Shown: positions 25,201 to 38,192 of the stretch, piece by piece
Layout: each line of letters begins with the position of its first letter
Position numbering within the stretch: the stretch's first letter is position 1
Notes under the pieces: generated by a model
Databases searched by the model: none
What the model was told of the DNA's origin: nothing
What the model saw: only the letters and a program-made list of their open reading frames with translations
Translations under genes and position numbers: made by a program
Origin: Sindora glabra
Taxonomy: Eukaryota; Streptophyta; Magnoliopsida; Fabales; Fabaceae
Reading direction: 5' to 3'
Assembly (NCBI GenBank): GCA_020226215.1
Contig: CM035233.1
Span: 52,165,751 to 52,229,750, forward strand
DNA length: 64,000 nt

Positions 25201-26784
25201 CTATTATTATTATTAAAGGTAACAGTTGAACTTGTAATTAAGCTTAGAACCTGAGGCTCAAGATGACTTAAGGAAGTTTTCACGATGGCAAATGCAAGCT
25301 TCAAAATTTATAGGACAACATAAATTACACTCAATATATATTTCAACTTCAAATACTGCCAGGACCTATCTAGTACTTTTCACCCAGCCAAAAGCAAATA
25401 GAATCAGCATGGTGGGATTACAGAACTAATAAAGATAAAGCACAAAGAACCAGAAAATACTATTCTTACCACTCCGCCTTTTCTTGTTCCATATTCACTA
25501 CCTCAGCAAAACCAGTAAGTGCAGCTTCTGGATCAGTTTCAACTAAACCTATATATATATTTAAAAAAAAAAAAATTGTCAGAAATGCATCAAGCAGCCT
25601 TGCATCTTACATTATGAAAAACCATATTCTACAGAGTACAGAGTATTAACAAAGAATAGCAGTTTACTCTTAGTTCCAACCAGGATGCCAATCAGGGGTT
25701 GGTCGTTATGAGGTTCAACAAAACTTTTTTGTCCTAAAATTCTATGATATGACACTCATGTTAATAAATTATGTTGCAGATATGTTAACGTACAAATATG
25801 CACAAGCACAATATTGTATAGTGCTAAGGCATTTTAAGAAAAATTTCAAACATAAATCATAGAATTCCAGAACAGAAATGAATATAAATTGAAAAACATA
25901 AATTCAATCCAAAGCTTAGATGTCACAAATGAAAGGGTTTGACAAGAAACAAACTTTTCCCAATTTACAATGGAAAGAGAAGCCGTTAAAAATACCTTTT
26001 GAGTTGTAATATTGATTCTCAATATCAACATCCTGCTCCTCTTGTTCCTCATCTGAGTATTCAAATCCATAGTCCTCCATATCTGCGTCTAAAAAATAAA
26101 AAAACAAACTCATGGTTATACGCTTATACTGAGTAATCGGAAGACGCATCACTAGTTAATTTCCGGGACTTAAAAAGTAGCTTCTGAGTGTCTTTAAGAG
26201 CAGACTAAAAGCATAAAATCTCATACAAGTTTCCGAAAAATTTTCCTGAATAGCCAATATCCCGCTATCCTCATGGTATAATCCTTCCAAAGAAGCTCGG
26301 CCGCTTCAAAATTCAATTCATGGTTTTGTTCTTGTGGCATTTAAAAAAAGAAAGAAATTTAAGAATAAAAATAGAAAAAAACAAACATGCATATGAATGG
26401 ATGTTAATCTAGTTAACTTTTTCCCTACACAAAAATCAAGAAAACGGATGTTTCATTATTTTCCAGATTTTGGATTCCCCGAAACTACATTGAAGGCTCC
26501 ACATACTCACTGGTTAGCAATATACTGTCGACATACCGACACACTGCCACATACTAGTACCACAAATGAAATGCTCCATTATGCGACGGATTCACCAAGT
26601 TAAGTTCAAAATCTCTATCAAATAAATCACGTGAGTTATATAGAAGCTGAATTTAGGTTTCTTGAAATCCAAACAGAAAAATCACCAGGAAAGGTTATAG
26701 TACTGAAAAAAAAAATACAGAACAAGGAAACACTCCCACCAAAGGAAAAGAGGGAGGAGGGAAGAAAAGAGTACCGGAAGCCAT
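22218..26784 (-). CDS. CSN2: COP9 signalosome complex subunit 2
   Basis: Scaffold subunit of the COP9 signalosome, the nuclear complex that removes NEDD8 from cullins and so controls cullin-RING E3 ligases. Twelve coding exons, in transcript order: 26775-26784, 25996-26088, 25470-25548, 24760-25000, 24606-24680, 24357-24491, 23876-24063, 23352-23420, 23147-23237, 22878-23012, 22387-22499, 22218-22308. They total 1320 bases, or 439 residues, equal to the Arabidopsis protein length I recall. All phases close without a stop. The N-terminus is MASDADMEDYGFEYSDEEQ, the acidic CSN2 signature. Helical-repeat (TPR-like) sequence follows, and a PCI domain covers roughly residues 250-410. Exon 1 carries only ten coding bases. 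Every donor is GT and three begin GTCAG. The protein ends NRVG, where I remember a Cys as the last residue in Arabidopsis. The start is fixed by the conserved MAS. Confidence 0.96.
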
Positions 26785-26967
26785 GCTGTAGGAAATCGAA
26801 TTAGGATCAGAGCTAGGGTTCTGATCGTGGCTTCGCCGACGGTCGGGGAGACTGGGAGAACTCAGTTCTCTGACTTCAAGCTCACGGAGTTGAGCGTCCG
26901 GTGAAAGCGACGAAGTCTGAAAAAGCAAGGCCGGAAGTAATGACTCGGCCTGGCTGCATTATAAGGC

Positions 26968-26994
26968 TTGGGCTTTCGGTTGCTTTAAGCCCAA
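26968..26994. promoter_or_regulatory. Inverted pair of site II (TGGGCY) elements upstream of CSN2
   Basis: TTGGGCTT (26968-26975) and AAGCCCAA (26987-26994) form an inverted pair about 190 bases upstream of the CSN2 start. A telo-box-like CTAGGGTT lies between them and the gene (about 26812-26819). Site II elements with telo boxes are typical of plant housekeeping and proliferation-linked promoters bound by TCP factors. Motif-based inference. Confidence 0.5.
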
Positions 26995-29240
26995 TTCTGC
27001 CATCGAGATTTAAGATCCAGCAGAACAAATTGTTACAATTTGATTGTATGGGACCCAAAATGAAAAAATTGATTGTAAAAGATTTTCACAATCGCCTCCC
27101 TAAAATTTACTCGTGTTTCGTGTCGAATAAAACAAGGTTTCATTTTACTTTTAAATGATATTTGACTCTAACTAAAAAGATTTTTTATTTATAATTCCTA
27201 TTTTATTTAATTATATTTGTATTATTATGAAATTAATCAAATCTTTAAGAATTTCATTAAATTTTATTTTATTTAACTTGACAACGATTAAAATGTCTGA
27301 CCAACTTTTACCCTATTAAATATAAACATTACCTCCTTGACCCATGTGTCCACAATGCCCTATCACAACAAGGAACCATCACTTGAACGGTAATTTCAAT
27401 TAATTCAACTAATGCTGACTCCCACCTTAATTTGAGCAAGGTTTTTTTTTTAATATCAGTTGTCAAATATTAAAATGGGCTAAAACCCTTCCACCATATC
27501 TGAAAATTGGTTATGATTATGATGAGCAAGGCTCCTAATTTGCCAAACTTTCAACCTATCCATTAATGGTAATAGTCTTCTAAAAGAATTTTAAGTACAT
27601 TTTCACAAGACTAAGATATAACTTTATATTCTACTTTGTCTATACATTTATTAACTTAAACATCAAAGTGTGTTTCACAGATTATCCTCCATCACGTATA
27701 TTAATCCTTTATTCTCTGTACACGCAAAGTCTGACTAAATCGAGTTGTCCTAAATTGGTAAACTAAAATTGAAGTTGTCATTTGGCATTGTCTATGACTT
27801 TGCCAACCACCACGTCTCGTAGAATATGCTCTACCCATTCCCAATCTTGCACAAGGGCATCATCCAGTCATTTAAATGGTTAGAACCTTACTTCTTTGGC
27901 ACTACAGCAATAACCAAAAACTGATGAATGTGCCACTTTCATAACTGAACGAAAGCATTGTCATACCATTGAAATAAAGTAAGATGTCCTCGTAGAGCAA
28001 GTTCCTCATCCAAAAGCACAAATAAATATTCATCGACAACCATATATTATTTAGAAAATTTATCATTTTTTTAATATTGTATTTATTATAATACTATCAA
28101 TCTATACTTTTTAATTAAATCCTACACATTTTAATACATTCCAATAAAAGAATGTATTTGTAAATGAATTAAAATCATTATTTTTCATAAAAATTTTAAA
28201 CAATAGAATTCGTTTGCAAATAAATTCAAATTATTTCTATTGAAATGAAATAAAATTAATTTCTAAAAAATTTGTGTGCTAGACAAACCCTTAATGAAAT
28301 TAGTTTCTAATTTAAAATATTATCAAATTTTCCTTAAAATATAAATTATAATTATATTTAAATTTGAATTTTTTATTAAAAATAAAAAAATGATTATACA
28401 ATTCAAATCCATTAATATGAAATATTTTATAATAAAAATACTTTAATTAAATTTAAATCACTAAAATATAATTGATAAAAAATGTCAAATCATCATATTC
28501 ATATATTATATACTACAACTCTTTCACTTGCAAAGGTTTTCTAAATAGGTGACATGAGCTTCATTTATTTTTTGGAAGATAATTTTCATAGAAAAATCTT
28601 ATTTTCTTACATATAAATAAATGAGCATTATGTGTTTTTATAGTTTGTGATTAAAAAAATGTTCTTTGGAGCTACAATGGTAAAGGAAAACAACTTCTTC
28701 TTTGAAAAAAATATTTTCTATCAAATTTATTACATTTGATATTGAATATATCAATCATTTTCCATGACCTTTATATTTATAACTATATTACAATAAAAGA
28801 TGTTTTCCACTAAAACATACAAAATCACTATGGTGATTCTATTTCCTGCAATAAAGAAAAGAATTTTAGTAACTTATTTGGTCTTCATCTAGTGATTATA
28901 CAAGATTCAACGGACATATTCAATTAATTTTAATTTGATAAGTGATTGATTAAGTATAAATTAAATCATGGATTGCTTTATTTTTAAATATCTCATTATA
29001 ATTTATGTACTATTATATTATAGAGCAAATGGATGAATTCATTGTTGAAAGATTATATTAATATCAAATTAGCCTTAATTTTTATTATCATATCAATTTA
29101 GTCCCATTTTATTTAATTTAATATTAAATTGGTGCTACCATTATATTATCATTAGATTAATATCAAAGTAATCTCAAAAATATTATGTTAACGTTAGGTT
29201 AATCCTGACTTTTATTTTTAGTCGATTTGGTAATAAATCT
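26995..29240. other. Intergenic DNA with an unidentified, less AT-rich segment
   Basis: From about 27290 to 28030 the base composition is more even than in the flanks. The minus strand has short open stretches, such as one reading DEELALRGHLTLFQWYDNAF. I could not assign this to a family; it may be an old transposon or gene remnant. The rest is AT-rich and featureless. Confidence 0.4.
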
Positions 29241-29556
29241 AATAAAAGATAGCTTAAATTTTAAAGTTATAGTTGGCCACTAATTCATATTAATTAAAAG
29301 TTTGTCAAATAATTCATTTTGAATTCGTATTAAGCATAATGAAAAATAGCTTAAATTTTAAAGTTGTAGTTGGCCACTAATTCAAATCAATTAAAAGCAT
29401 GTCAAATAATTCATTTTGATTTTAAATTTTTATGAAGACATTTTGATTTTAAATTGATTTTGTAATAAGTGTAATGAAAGATAAATTTTAAAATCATAGT
29501 TGGATATTAATTCATATCAATTAAAAGCCTGTTAATTAATTTATTTTGATTTTGAA
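29241..29556 (+). repeat. Three imperfect tandem copies of a 95-135 bp unit
   Basis: Copies start near 29241, 29338 and 29473. They share phrases such as TTAAATTTTAAAGTTGTAG, TTGGCCACTAATTCA, ATCAATTAAAAGC and AATTCATTTTGAT. The third copy is the most diverged, with an insertion before it. No coding content. Confidence 0.6.
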
Positions 29557-30699
29557 AATATGATTAATCATTAATTTAAATACGACTCTCATCTACTTAA
29601 AATGGCTTAATGGATAAATTTTCGATTGTTTTTTACTTGTGAAAGACAATTCATACTGATTAAGTATTTAAGAGTCCATATCCTATTATTTGGTCCCTTA
29701 ACTGTATCTTTTAGTGATTTTCTCTATCTTCCAAATTTACAAGGTCAGATTTTTTTTTTCTTTTTGAAAGTGAAAATTTTATTTTTACCATTTTATGTTT
29801 TTTATGTTTCAGTTATCGTTGCTTTTCCTTACTAATTTCTAATGCAGCATATACAAAATCAAACATATTGGTTGCCAGAGACATAAATTAAACAGAACAA
29901 AAATTTATGCGATAATCAAAATCTGATTTTTTAAGGTGAGGGAAAAAATCATAATTTGTTTGCAAAATTTTCTAGATATTTTTCTACGAAATTGACTGAT
30001 TTTTTAAAAGTTTTTTATGAATCATTAATTTATTTAATTTAGCATAAGTTGTACAAAAATTTATTGCACTAAAATAATATGATCAATAATCATTGGTCAG
30101 AATAACAACCTTTCTTCCTTTCAACAAAGTCATGGAGTTGTTATTTGATAGTGAATATCCTAAAAACTTCCTAATGAGTTAATTCAACTTATTATATTGA
30201 GAGCTCTTACTCAATTTGTCATGGGTCAGAAAAGATGTTTAAACAATTGCTATCAAATTATTAATGGCTCTCAATTTGTTAAGAAGCATATAGACAATAG
30301 TAACAAAAGTAGTAAGCTTTTCATCTTTCATTTTTCCAAAAATTTAACCAATCCTCAATCTTAGTGTCTTCAATATCTTAAATTTCCATCAAAATTTTTA
30401 TCCTAATTTCCATTGTTATCTATCATTCATTCTAGCTACTTTCTAGACTTGATTTTCCCTGCCAATAGTAGCATTATTTTATTTAGGAATCATAGTCCAC
30501 AATATCCTATTACTCAGAATATTCTAATTAGTGCTTTTATAAGGAAATATAGAGTTGTGTCCGATAATTTATTGGTCAAGAAATCATATGAAGTGAGATT
30601 TGGATTTGTTCATCACAATACTTTGTCTGCCTATTTCATTATTCTCTTCTATAAGGAAGATTGGAATTTGGAGAAGAGATTTGGACCCGCTTTGCATCC
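29557..30699. other. AT-rich DNA, possibly disrupted Helitron flank
   Basis: Open frames at 29626-29835 and 30413-30754 (+) show no recognisable domain. The second runs into the Helitron-like remnant from a different frame, so it may be rearranged element sequence. Confidence 0.35.
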
Positions 30700-31500
30700 T
30701 TGTTGCCACTTAAGGGACCAATTGCACACTCTCGATCCTAATACAAATCAATAAATCATCAACATGCAATATTAATCAAGGTAGTAAAATAGTTGAACTT
30801 TTAATCAAAACAAAACTTATCATTTGGGATGAAAATTCAATAATTAATAAGTTTTATCTTAAGGCACTTGATAGATCCTTAAGAGATATTTTAAGATTTT
30901 TAAATCTAAATAATATGGATCACTCATTTAGGAAAAAGTTATAGTACCAGGTGGTAATTTTAGATAAATGCTACTAGGATCCCCAAAGGTAGTATACAAG
31001 ATATTATTCATGTGACAATCAATTGTTTTTATCTTTAGGAAATTTTTTTTAAATCCGTAAATTTATCCAAAACATGTGATTGCTAACTAGAATTGAAGGT
31101 AAAAATCTAAATAATATAAAATAAGTTGCAGAATGAATTTTAAGAGTAGGTCATGGAAAACATGGGAAGCCTAACAACAAAGAAATAACAATTAAGATTC
31201 CACAAGATTTTTTTATTAATGATTTTGAAAAATTCAATTGCTTCAATTATGAATAGTATTTATCCATCTCTTCTACAAGATATCATTGATTATGTGAATG
31301 AATATATTTTATTATTACTACCTAGCGAATTGAGAATTTACTATAATAGTGATATTTCATGCGAAAAGAATGGCATAATTAAATCTCCTACTGATTTGCA
31401 CATACCAAAACACTTGAACACCTTTAAATGTTTTGATATCCCAAATCATGAATTAGTTTTAAAGATTGGTATTCCTATATTATTACTATAGCTATTAAAT
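30700..31500 (+). pseudogene. Helitron (RepHel) PIF1-like helicase remnant
   Basis: The plus strand translates, with frame changes, to motifs of the PIF1-type helicase of plant Helitrons. SSTCNINQGSKIVELLI and KTKLIIWDEN (Walker B-like WDE) lie near 30750-30840. ALDRSLRDILRF follows at 30870-30900. An open segment (31219-31491) reads VNEYILLLLPSELRIYYNSD and ends IPNHELVLKIGIPILLL. This matches the family ending 'PNHxLxLKVGxPIMLLRN'. Walker A was not found and several stops are present, so it is dead. No Helitron 3' hairpin-CTRR end was identified. The call rests on recognised motif order. Confidence 0.65.
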
Positions 31501-32749
31501 AGTCTTGTCTGATATATGAAAATTATGAACTCCCTAAATGGGAGTTCAAGTTTTAATACGTGCAAACCATAGAATCATGGACTAAGTTTTTGAGCTTTTT
31601 CTTGTTTTAAAAAATAATTTAAGAAATTTAAAATAATTTTAATTCTAAAATAATAATTTTAAATTTAAATATCACATATTTAATATATTTTTAATCTATA
31701 TAATAATTTAAGAGTAAATAAACTATAATAAAAATTTTGTTAACTTTCATATTATTAATTTAAAAATAAAATTATTAATTTGAAAGTAATTTATTTATAT
31801 TAAGTTGAGTTAAAAGATAAAGATTTAAATTTAAGGGTAAGTATTGATTTAATTGGATAAAGAATTATATAGTGTGTTAATTTAGTTTGAAAATAAAAAT
31901 ATAAAAAAAATGTGAACCCATCCATGAATTGCAAACATGAAAGACCAAATTACTTTAAGTTCGCATTTAAATGAACTCATATTTTACAAGTCTTAATCCG
32001 CATTTTTTTTACAGGCTTGGGAACCTATCTGTGGATCTGAGTTTATTTCAATGGCTTTAGATATTGCTAAGAAATACTAACTAGTATTCAAATATCTATA
32101 ATGGCAATAGACTAATAATTATTGAATTAACTACCATGTTTTAAAAGTAAAAGTAATTTCAAGAAGCATTGTTGGATGCATTGTTTACATTCCAAGAATG
32201 CTTTTGTTTCATTTAAAACTAATATTGTTTTTTAGATTTTAAAGGTACCAATTCTTAATAACAATTTATTTTGTCAAGACAATCAATAAAAGTCAAAAGC
32301 AATCACTTTTTCATATTAGCATCTATCTCCCTGATCCAGTATTTAGTTATGGTCAATTATATGATGCAATTTTAAGGGTGCACAACACAAAAAAGAATTG
32401 AAAATTTTAATTTTCAATTGTTATGAACAACCTATAAATATAACAACAAATGTTATTTTTAAAGAAGTATTTCAAAATTTTCAATAAAATATGAAAGATT
32501 TTCATTCTAAATTATAATTGTTTTAAATGACACTACTATTAATTTACCTTTTAATGCCATCCCATTTATGATCGTTAAAGTAAAAATTGACGTATATAAT
32601 TTTTGAAAATAAGTGCAATTTATCTTATCAATTTAAATAAAAAATTAACATTATAAAACAAAGTTATTTACTGGTATTGAAGAATTAGTAAATGGGTTGA
32701 AAGAAAAACTTTAAACATTAATTATTTTAAAAAATCAATGTGAAAATTG
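31501..32749. other. AT-rich intergenic DNA
   Basis: No accepted gene or element. Confidence 0.45.
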
Positions 32750-33560
32750 AAGGTGAATTATTGTGTTTGAAAAGTAGCAAAACATTGGATGTTGATTCTT
32801 ATATACAACCAATATTGAAAGTTTTAACCAAACAACATTTTTATAATTATACATAAAATATTAGATGTAGGTTTTAGTATCAACCAACATGGAAACTTAC
32901 AAACATCAAACATTAATAAACAATTGATATATAAATTGTTGCCACCTGCATATATGTTATCTCTATTTATCATAATTGCAAACAAAATTGTAAACAAACT
33001 TGTATTGTATGGCATTTTGCTCTTGATTTTTTATGCTTTCCTTTTGATTTTCTTTGACATTTGTTCAACGATCATGTGGTGTCAACTTTAAACTATTTTT
33101 GACAATTTACTTCTATCTAGTTCACTTATGCCCATTATTGTAGAAAAGTCATTTAATGTTGGTTGTTTAAAACATTTAACATTAGTTGTTACTTGACAAA
33201 TATATTGGGGTCATTGTATATATGATATATTCAACATTAGTTTTCAGACCAATGTTAAATACTTATAACAATATCAAATTTTTTAAAATAAAATTGATGT
33301 ATTTAGTTTCTTGTATATTATTGAGTAATTGTAATAAGATGTTAGTTTCTTGATTTTGTAATTAACATTGATAATTGATTTTTCATAATTTAAATTTTGA
33401 TTACAACATCATTTTTTCAAAAATAACTAACATTTAATTTGTAATAGGATGACAAGTTAATAAAATAACCGATGTTATTTATAGATTTTAATGAAAATGT
33501 CTTCTAATAAAATAAATTGAACCTTTAAAATAGAGTTGATTGCCACCAATGTAAATTAAC
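32750..33560. repeat. Interspersed degenerate motif cluster, possible CACTA element remnant
   Basis: Variants of a motif like AACATTGGTTGTTTAA recur in both orientations. Examples are CAACCAATATTG near 32808, AATGTTGGTTGTTT near 33158, AACATTAGTTGTT near 33179, CAACATTAGTTTTCAG with CAATGTTAAAT near 33232-33260, and ACCGATGTTA near 33469. Scattered short repeats in both orientations resemble subterminal regions of CACTA transposons. No transposase or CACTA terminus was found. Confidence 0.35.
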
Positions 33561-33779
33561 TTAACAATATCGAATCATTACTTTCTCCTAAAGATCACAG
33601 CTTCAACGTAAGAAAGTGTCAATTTATAATTAATGAAGATGTAGAGGATCCTTGAAATTATTAATACTTTAGTGGGATAGTGGTGGTGAGCTCATTAGGG
33701 TAATGTGGAGAAATAATAATCAACGTTTATTATTCCTATTTTCCCTTTGAGACAAAAATAATATTGATTTCCTTGACAA

Positions 33780-33918
33780 ATATAATTTACTCCAAATAAT
33801 CAAGAGAATTTGATTTAAAGATCAAGGAAGTAGATAAATTAAATTTTATTATCTTTTTTATAGTTATAAACAAAAGGTAGTCAAATAATTTATAAAATCA
33901 TTAGAATTACTGGAATTA

Positions 33919-34001
<83 letters not shown>

Positions 34002-34375
34002 TAAATTTACTCCAAACGGTCAAGAGACCTTGATTTAATAGTCAAGGAAAGAGATAAATTAAATTTTGTTATCTTTTTATAGTTATAAACATAACATAGT
34101 CAATTAATTTATAAAGGAGGCGAAATTATCGAAATTTTTCATTCAAATTGTGAAATAATCATGCATGTTAAGAGTGAAAAAAGCAAATATAAATTACTCC
34201 AAACGGTCAAGAGACCTTGATTTAACGATCAAGGAAATAGATAAATTAAATTTTATTATCTTTTTATAGTTATAAACATAACGTAGTCAAATAATTTATA
34301 AAATAGGTGGAATTATCGAAATTATTTCATTCAAATTGTGTAGTTAGTCATGCATGTTGAGAGTGGGAAAAAATC
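33780..34375 (+). repeat. Three-copy tandem repeat of about 190 bp, split by an (AT)n tract
   Basis: Copies begin near 33780, 34000 and 34190. Shared phrases are TTACTCCAAACGGTCAAGAG, ACCTTGATTTAA, AGATAAATTAAATTTT, TATAGTTATAAACATAACG and TAGTCAAATAATTTATAAA. The second and third copies also share a CATGCATGTT segment near their ends. The AT tract at 33921-33999 sits where the first copy would continue. Confidence 0.75.
33921..33999. repeat. (AT)n microsatellite
   Basis: About 39 uninterrupted TA dinucleotides. Confidence 0.95.
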
Positions 34376-36098
34376 GAATCAAATTATTTTTATATTTAGG
34401 CTTAAGTTCTTTGAATTTTCTATTCTCAATTAATTTTTTATTAGATGAAACGATAATTAAAAAGAATAATTTTATGTGAAAAAATATATGGCTGTAAATG
34501 TAACGTACGGGTGAGGCAATGAATTTGAGTTGGAAGTTTTTGCCGTTACAAGACTGTTTGGTTGCTTAGCATCGCCGATCCAATGATAAGTGAAATTTGG
34601 ACGGGGTCAATGAATTTGCTTTAAGGAACAACTTATGGTACATAAATAATATATTAGTATATGATTATTGATGTGTTATTGTATGGTATGAGAGATCAAA
34701 TTCGGGGAAAAAGTAGATATGATATATAATTAAATCTAATAGTATATCAATATTATATTATATTAGTAGTATATCAAAATCTTTCACTTATTATAACATT
34801 ATATTACAAATACACCATTATGTCAAATGTTCTATAATTCCTTATTATATTATATTATACCTTATAATCTCACACAATCTCATTCAATATTTAGTTAGAT
34901 TCTTATGTTTTAAAATTCTTGAATTAAATTTTTAAACTTATTTTTATTTATAATTGGAAATTTTTTATTGAAAAAATTATAATTTGTCCACTTATAATTT
35001 TATTGATTTTCATTTAACTTACCTATATTTTCAAATATTACAAATTGCTCACATGTGCTTTCTAATGTTAATATTTTGTTTATCTAAAATAATTTTTTTC
35101 CAATTTTTATAGAAATATTTTGTAACAAGTGAGTTAAGTGAATTCAAAAGAAATTATAAGGGAATAAACTATAATTTTTTATATTTATGTCAATTGATGT
35201 TTAGAATTCCTAACTAGGATAAAAAATATATTAGTCTAGTTTCATTAATTTAGATCTAGAAATTACATGTTATTAATATATGCTTTACAATATTATCAAT
35301 AATGACACAAATTTTATTATTTATATAAATATCAACAACTTTAGTTGATTCTATTTACCCATATTAAGCATTTTAATATATATATTTTTCGTTAAAAGTG
35401 TATTATTAAAATAATGAGATGAAACAGACATTTTTAGTGATATAGTGATACTTGATGTTGCCTTGAGAGTTTTATTACTTTCATGTAGTGGGTTCGAACT
35501 CCTGACTTTACATGTATGTACATTAAATGAATTACTATTCATACAGTTACCATAAAGAATAATGAGACAAAATTAATACATTTTATTTTCTATTGGAAAT
35601 TCTTGACAACAATTCACATAAATATAAAAGAAATTATACTTTATCTATGTATGACTTCATTCGATTTTACTTAACTCACATGTTATTAAGTTTTTTGTTA
35701 AATTGGATTGAAAAAAGTTTATATGGGCAAAGTATTAATAAAAGAAAATATATATAAATAAATTATAATACTTAAAAATATAGATAGATTAAGTGAAAAC
35801 TGATGAAATAAAAAGTGGGTAACATGTAGTTTTTTATTAGATTTTGTTAGTAATATATATAATACTCTTTTATATGGTTTAATAATCATTTTTATATAAA
35901 TTATAATTGTATTTAAAGGATAATTACTTAAGAATAAATTAAAATATTTGATGGCATTATTTTGTTTCTATATGGAATGGATAAGTGGTTTATCTTTTGC
36001 TTCATAAACCATGCATAGATCTTGATTTATGTAAAACAATTGCTAATAAAATTTAATTAAAAGATGATAGAAAATATTTAATTAAAAGTGGAAAGGAA
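34376..36098. other. AT-rich intergenic DNA
   Basis: Nothing coding is accepted. A B-box-like GGGTTCGAACTCC (35490-35502) stands alone, without a convincing A box or tail. Confidence 0.45.
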
Positions 36099-36530
36099 AC
36101 ATAAGAATTCAATTTCACTTAATTAAAATTTGGGTGAAATTATAAGATGTAATAGAATAGTTTAATTATCGAATTTTGAAATGGGCCTAGTTTAATACTT
36201 ATATTTTCTAATCAAAGAAATTTTTATAGTATATATTAACTATGGTATTTTTTATTTTTTATTATAATAAGTGTCATTCTTATAATTTGTTACATTTCAC
36301 TTAATTTTTTATAACATAAGAATTCAATTTCGCTTAATTAAAATTTGGGTGGAATTATAAGATGTAATAGAATAGTTCAATTATCGAATTTTGAAATGGG
36401 CCTTGTTTAATACTCGTATTTTTCTAACCAAAGAAATTTCTATAGTATATATCAACTATGATATTTCTTATTTTTTATTATAATAAGTGTCATTCTTATA
36501 ATTTATTATATGTCAATTTATTTTTTAATA
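36099..36530 (+). repeat. Tandem duplication, two copies of about 215 bp
   Basis: Copy 1 starts at 36099 and copy 2 at 36314, both with ACATAAGAATTCAATTTC. They stay near-identical through GAATTTTGAAATGGGCC and on to TAAGTGTCATTCTTATAATTT. The high identity points to a recent event. No coding content. Confidence 0.8.
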
Positions 36531-37609
36531 AAAAATTAATTTCTTATTTCTTCTTTACTTGAAAGATAAATTATAAAATAAAAAATATTTTTCTTATATT
36601 TATTATTCATCAATAATAAGAAATAAATATAATGTCATTGATTGCTCCTTTTATTTATCATTCTAATATTAAATTAATTCTCAATAAGATTTTAAATTTG
36701 AATTTAAATCTCTATTTATCACTAGAATTCATAATTGTCTATTTATTTTATTTTTATAAAAATTTTCTTAAATTATATTTATATTTTACTTCTTTTCTCT
36801 TTCTATCTTTAGTCACTTGAAACCCATCATTTTATTTGAAATAAGAGTTTTTTTTTTTCCATACTCAATATTCATCTTAATCACTTTAAAACTATTATTT
36901 TTTTAAAATGATAGTTATAATCTTCATATTCAATATTTATAAGTATTCTTTCTTATTACTTTCATTTTTTTATTTTTTAATTATTTGATCTAAATTTTTT
37001 ATCACATAAATTCTTTCTATGATTTCTTTTGTCTTTTTTATACTATTATTATTATAGTTTGATTACCCTTTTTTTTATTATGAGTGCTTGATTTTATTAG
37101 ACTTCTACTTTTAAAAAAAATTGTAGATTAATATGTTCTTATTAGTTTAATGGATTCTTGATGTGTAAACTATAGAAGCATACTTATTTATATAATCTAT
37201 TTTATTAAGTAAATTTTTTGAATAATTTACATTATTTAATAGGAAAAGTATAATTTTTAAGGAAATCATAGAATAAAATGAGTTGTCATATGAATATATG
37301 AAATATTAGTTATGAAACTTACGAATTTGTAATTGATAATATATATGAATAGGTCATTTTTTATTACCTTATATTTGTATAAAAAATTGAGATTAATAAA
37401 TACAATACTTTCTATTTTAAAAATTGAAAGTAATTTTATCCCTATATTCATCTAATTTTTTTTAAAAAATTATTTTTATTTTCATTTGATTTGATTAGAA
37501 ATTTTTTTATCCTTATCTTCATCTTATTTTGCATTCAATTTAAAATTTATAAATTTTTATCTATAATTTAGTTTCCCTTTTTATCTTATTGCCATTACAA
37601 AAAAATGTA
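36531..37609. other. AT-rich low-complexity DNA
   Basis: Open frames here are made of Leu/Phe/Tyr/Ile codons driven by base composition and are not called. Confidence 0.5.
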
Positions 37610-38192
37610 TTCCATTCTTATGATAAATGATGTTATTAAATATTGATATTAATGATAATAATTATCTCAAAAAATACTATCTAATTAATGTGATATTTGA
37701 ATTTAAAATTAAATTTTTGATAAAATAACTTTGAAATTAATTATTTACTTAAATATTAAGCAAAATGAATGGAAAAATAACTTTTTTTAGAGTTATTGGC
37801 TATATATTAATCAATTTTTTATTATTCTCTTTATAAATAATTAATATATAATTATAATATTATATTATTAAAATAAATATTCATACATAATAAAAAATTA
37901 CTATTTTTAAAAATTTAATTTATATTGTAATGTGGTAAATAAAAAATATATATTACAAAAAATTATTTTTATCATAAATCATATTATTAAATAATAATTA
38001 TATTAAAAAATGATATCTAATTAATATGATGTTTGAACTTTAAATTAATTACTTACTTAAATATTGTGCAAAATTAGTGGAAAGATAATATTTTTTCTTG
38101 GAGCTATTAACTTAATCAAATTTTTATCCCATTCTCTTTATAAATAATTAATATATAATTATAATATTATATTATTAAAATAAATATTTATT
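37610..38192 (+). repeat. Tandem duplication, two diverged copies of about 310-340 bp
   Basis: Copy 1 (about 37610-37890) and copy 2 (about 37960-38192) share, in order, a CTAATTAATGTGATRTTTGA-like phrase, ATTACTTAAATATT, and TCTCTTTATAAATAATTAAT followed by TATAATTATAATATTATATT. Spacing differs slightly between phrases, so indels have accumulated. Confidence 0.65.

Noticed and set aside
35440..35540. SINE or tRNA candidate around GGGTTCGAACTCC (35490-35502)
   Set aside because: Only a B-box-like match. No convincing A box, no cloverleaf and no A-rich tail at the right distance.
36632..36820. Open frame rich in Leu, Phe, Tyr and Ile that looks like a membrane protein
   Set aside because: Composition follows the extreme AT content; no conserved motif or gene context.
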